Of a stretch of DNA of 64,000 bases, positions 62,051-64,000 are shown in pieces (position 1 is the first letter of the stretch; every line of letters starts with the position of its first letter). The position numbers and the translations under genes were made by a program. The notes under the pieces were generated by a model. It searched no databases, was not told the origin of the DNA, and was given only the letters and a program-made list of their open reading frames with translations. Location: contig CM026390.1 in NCBI GenBank assembly GCA_014843695.1, positions 6,844,048 to 6,908,047 on the forward strand, given 5' to 3'. This DNA is from Archivesica marissinica (lineage: Eukaryota > Mollusca > Bivalvia > Venerida > Vesicomyidae).

Positions 62051-63676
62051 CTGAACCAAATTTCTAAACGGCCACCTGTTTTTTTACAGTATTTGGGAAA
62101 AACCTACAATCATACAATATCAATAATCATATCATCATTTAATTCCATATATCTATGCAACAATTCACTAAAATTAAAAAAGCGGCTAAAACGTAACAAT
62201 GAAAACAATAAGGTCACCCTCATGGCAAAAAGTCACTGATCTGAAAACATCGCTATTATGGTATTTCAATACCTCGTATGTCACCCTTCTGCGGCAATAA
62301 CGGTACGACACCTCGCCCTCATTGATACAATGTATCTTTGGAGATAGCGTTGCGGAATTGTTGCCCATGCCTGCATTATGTCACGCTCTAATTCACGCAT
62401 GTTAAGTTGCTGTGGTTGGGCTCTGACCTTCCTTTTCAACAGATCCCATACATGTTCTATGGGGTTCAAATCGGGGCTTTTCGCCGGCCATGGAAGAGTT
62501 TGGACGTTGTTAGCAGCCAACATAGCCCGAGTGTTCCTGGCAAGATGACAGGGTGCGTTGTCTTGTGCCAAAATCATACCACGATTGCCATTAACATGCG
62601 GTACAAGGACGGGTTGTAGGATATCGTTTTTATATTTTCTGGCATTTAAGTTACCTCGAATTGGTACAATGGGTGTCCTAGTATGCATTGACACGCCAGC
62701 CCAGACCACCAATGAGCCGCCTCCGTACTTATCGACATGTACTACACAGTTTGCGCTGTTTCGCTCGCCCCGACGGCGGTATGCTCAGACGCGTTCGTCG
62801 GCCCCACGGAGTGTAAACCTTGACTCATCCACAAATATAACATTAGACCAGTCCGCTCTCGTAAACCTGGAATGCCGTCTAGCCCATGCTAACCGTGCCC
62901 GTCTATGGTCTCTGGTTAGAATTGGACCCTTTCGTGGCCGTCGGGCTTATAATCCGACGGCTCTGAGACGATTACGTACAGTTTGTGCATGTATGTGGCG
63001 GTTATGTGTGCCAATCGTGACCCTTGTCGTTCTGGTAGCTGGGGTGAAGCGGTCCCGTAAGTGGGAAACAATAATGTACCGGTCCTGTCTGCGTGTGGTT
63101 ACCCTCCCTTTAGGGCGTCGTCGGATGTCGGCTACACTTCCGGTACGTCTAAGCTTCGCCCATAGCTGCTGAATGGTGGAATGTTGTCTATTGAAATGTC
63201 GAGCAACCTGAAATGATAATAAAAGGGCCATAACTCCGAAGTTTCTAGAGTGATATTGCTGGTTATCGGACTTTCAAAATGGCTGTATAAGAATATAACA
63301 TTTGATGATTTTTGACAACATTTAGGTCAACTGGTTAATGTCATCGCAAATTTGTACCTACCTGGCTAATTGAAGTACCAGCATCCAACAGCTCGCCCGT
63401 GTTCTTCATTGCTCATTCTCGCCATGTTTTGTGTGTTTTATATTCTGTACTAGACAGGGATTATACTACATATAACTACATATAAAATGGACACTCACCA
63501 TGTGGCACGTGGCCCTCGTGCCGATTTATATAAATCGGTCTCTCCTTTCCGCTTGATCAAATCTGGCAGCACAAACGTGTTTTCTTTTTAGATATCGATT
63601 TCTTATAGCGTATAGAACTCCGTTGCAAATTTTAGAATTTATACATATAACCATTCTCTTGAAATTTGATTCAGTG
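62051..63676 (-). mobile_element. Tc1-family transposon, about 1.63 kb, defective
   Basis: The ends are CTGAACCAAATTTCTAAAC at the left and, on the opposite strand, CACTGAATCAAATTTCAAGA at the right, imperfect TIRs each preceded by TA (62049-62050; 63677-63678), the Tc1 target. It carries a minus-strand transposase with stops. It lies wholly inside the right inverted repeat of the larger element. Confidence 0.75.
62281..63425 (-). pseudogene. Tc1-like transposase, two exons, inactivated
   Basis: Exon 1 (63425-63362) starts MARMSNEEHGRAVG; exon 2 starts at 63207 after TTATCATTTCAG and continues VARHFNRQHSTIQQLWAKLR, a helix-turn-helix DNA-binding region. The 154-bp intron has CAG|GTAGGT as donor. 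Exon 2 then shows VIFVDESRFTL (first catalytic Asp), ILAQDNAPCHLA (second) and SPDLNPIEHVWDLL (third, Glu), with 34 residues between the second and third: the DD34E signature of Tc1. Inactivating changes are TAA at 62947-62949, TGA at 62785-62787, and a one-base frame problem in exon 1 just before the intron. The enzyme would cut and paste its own element at TA. The C-terminus stops at TGA 62281-62283, a few residues short of the usual end. Confidence 0.88.
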
Positions 63677-64000
63677 TATATAAGAGTATATCATTTATCT
63701 GTGTAATGACTAGAATCTGACAATAATATTGTCCAATCGGTGCTTTAACAACGACAATTTTGAAACATGAAGCTATGTGGATAACCAACCGAAAGTATGT
63801 CCGATTAACCAGTTAGCAATTAAGACCGGTATTGATTTGAGTATATCTCTCATTTTCCGTGGTTTGGTCATTTACGACACAATTTCCCCTATTGAGGGGA
63901 CCCAGCCCCATTACACTGGTGCTCACCTAACTATGCAATATGCGACTATACACTCGTAGAGTGTATACATTAGTTTAAGCATATTTATTTTGTTATCATG

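Larger units (their letters stand above)
53643..63850. mobile_element. Candidate large DNA element bounded by about 630-bp inverted repeats
   Basis: 53643-54271 reappears as its reverse complement at 61636-63850, with a Tc1 element inserted into the right copy. Between them lie two decayed blocks of one large protein family, two tandem arrays and a SINE fragment. The outer ends read AGAGATAT...ATATCTCT. No target-site duplication is obvious: the left end abuts the 45-bp satellite and the right end CATTTTCCG. The layout (long TIRs around a large protein gene) suggests a large DNA transposon of about 8.6 kb before the Tc1 insertion. The alternative is two copies of a 630-bp repeat in opposite orientation by chance. 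Confidence 0.55.
61636..63850. repeat. Right terminal inverted repeat, split by a Tc1 element
   Basis: 61636-62050 and 63677-63850 together are the reverse complement of 53643-54271, with a few percent substitutions and about 50 bp missing around the insertion point (left-copy bases near 53820-53870). The intact left copy shows that the Tc1 inserted after the repeat pair formed. Confidence 0.85.

Overview
The window looks like repeat-rich, probably heterochromatic or intergenic DNA from a marine invertebrate, most likely a mollusc such as a bivalve. Evidence: AT-rich single-copy DNA with eukaryotic splice sites, Tc1 and hAT transposases, a THAP zinc-finger exon, tRNA-headed SINEs with a body of the type I associate with mollusc genomes, and telomere-like CCCTAA repeats. 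No bacterial or organelle genes, rRNA genes or CRISPR arrays were seen. The species call is inference. About half of the sequenced bases are tandem repeats, and the very long open frames inside them arise because the repeat units lack stop codons.

Layout. 1-3986: 21-bp minisatellite. 5400-14770: 74-bp satellite. 14771-15770: exactly 1000 N, an assembly gap. 15771-21550: unrelated 32-bp satellite. 21928-22322: GACA microsatellite. 22.4-22.9 kb: a tRNA-derived SINE and a palindromic MITE. 23280-25305: 194-bp repeat array with a MITE inserted in one unit. 25457-27372: hAT-type transposase-like gene cut off inside its dimerisation motif. 27.7-28.6 kb: SINEs. 29453-30407: 25-bp array. 31.3-31.8 kb: retrotransposon RNase H remnant and a SINE. 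32036-32436: 20-bp array. 33.4-37.5 kb: several low-copy local duplications.

37554-38165 and 44570-45850 are two blocks of the same roughly 98-bp repeat in the same orientation. Between them lie about 6.4 kb with a coiled-coil ORF, a mariner-like non-autonomous element, an orphan THAP exon and a decayed minus-strand gene of about 830 codons that I do not recognise. 46868-46927 is telomere-like and abuts a 6.7-kb 45-bp satellite (46927-53642).

53643-63850 is the most interesting unit: about 10.2 kb bounded by inverted repeats of about 630 bp. Inside are two decayed blocks of one large multi-copy protein family (56.2-57.3 and 60.6-61.5 kb), a 28-32-bp array, and a five-copy array with a growing ATTG tail. 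The right inverted repeat is itself split by a dead Tc1 element. I infer a large DNA transposon or similar mobile unit, now degraded. Nothing in the window is clearly an intact host gene; the THAP exon and the 38.3-kb ORF are the best candidates for non-repeat coding sequence.
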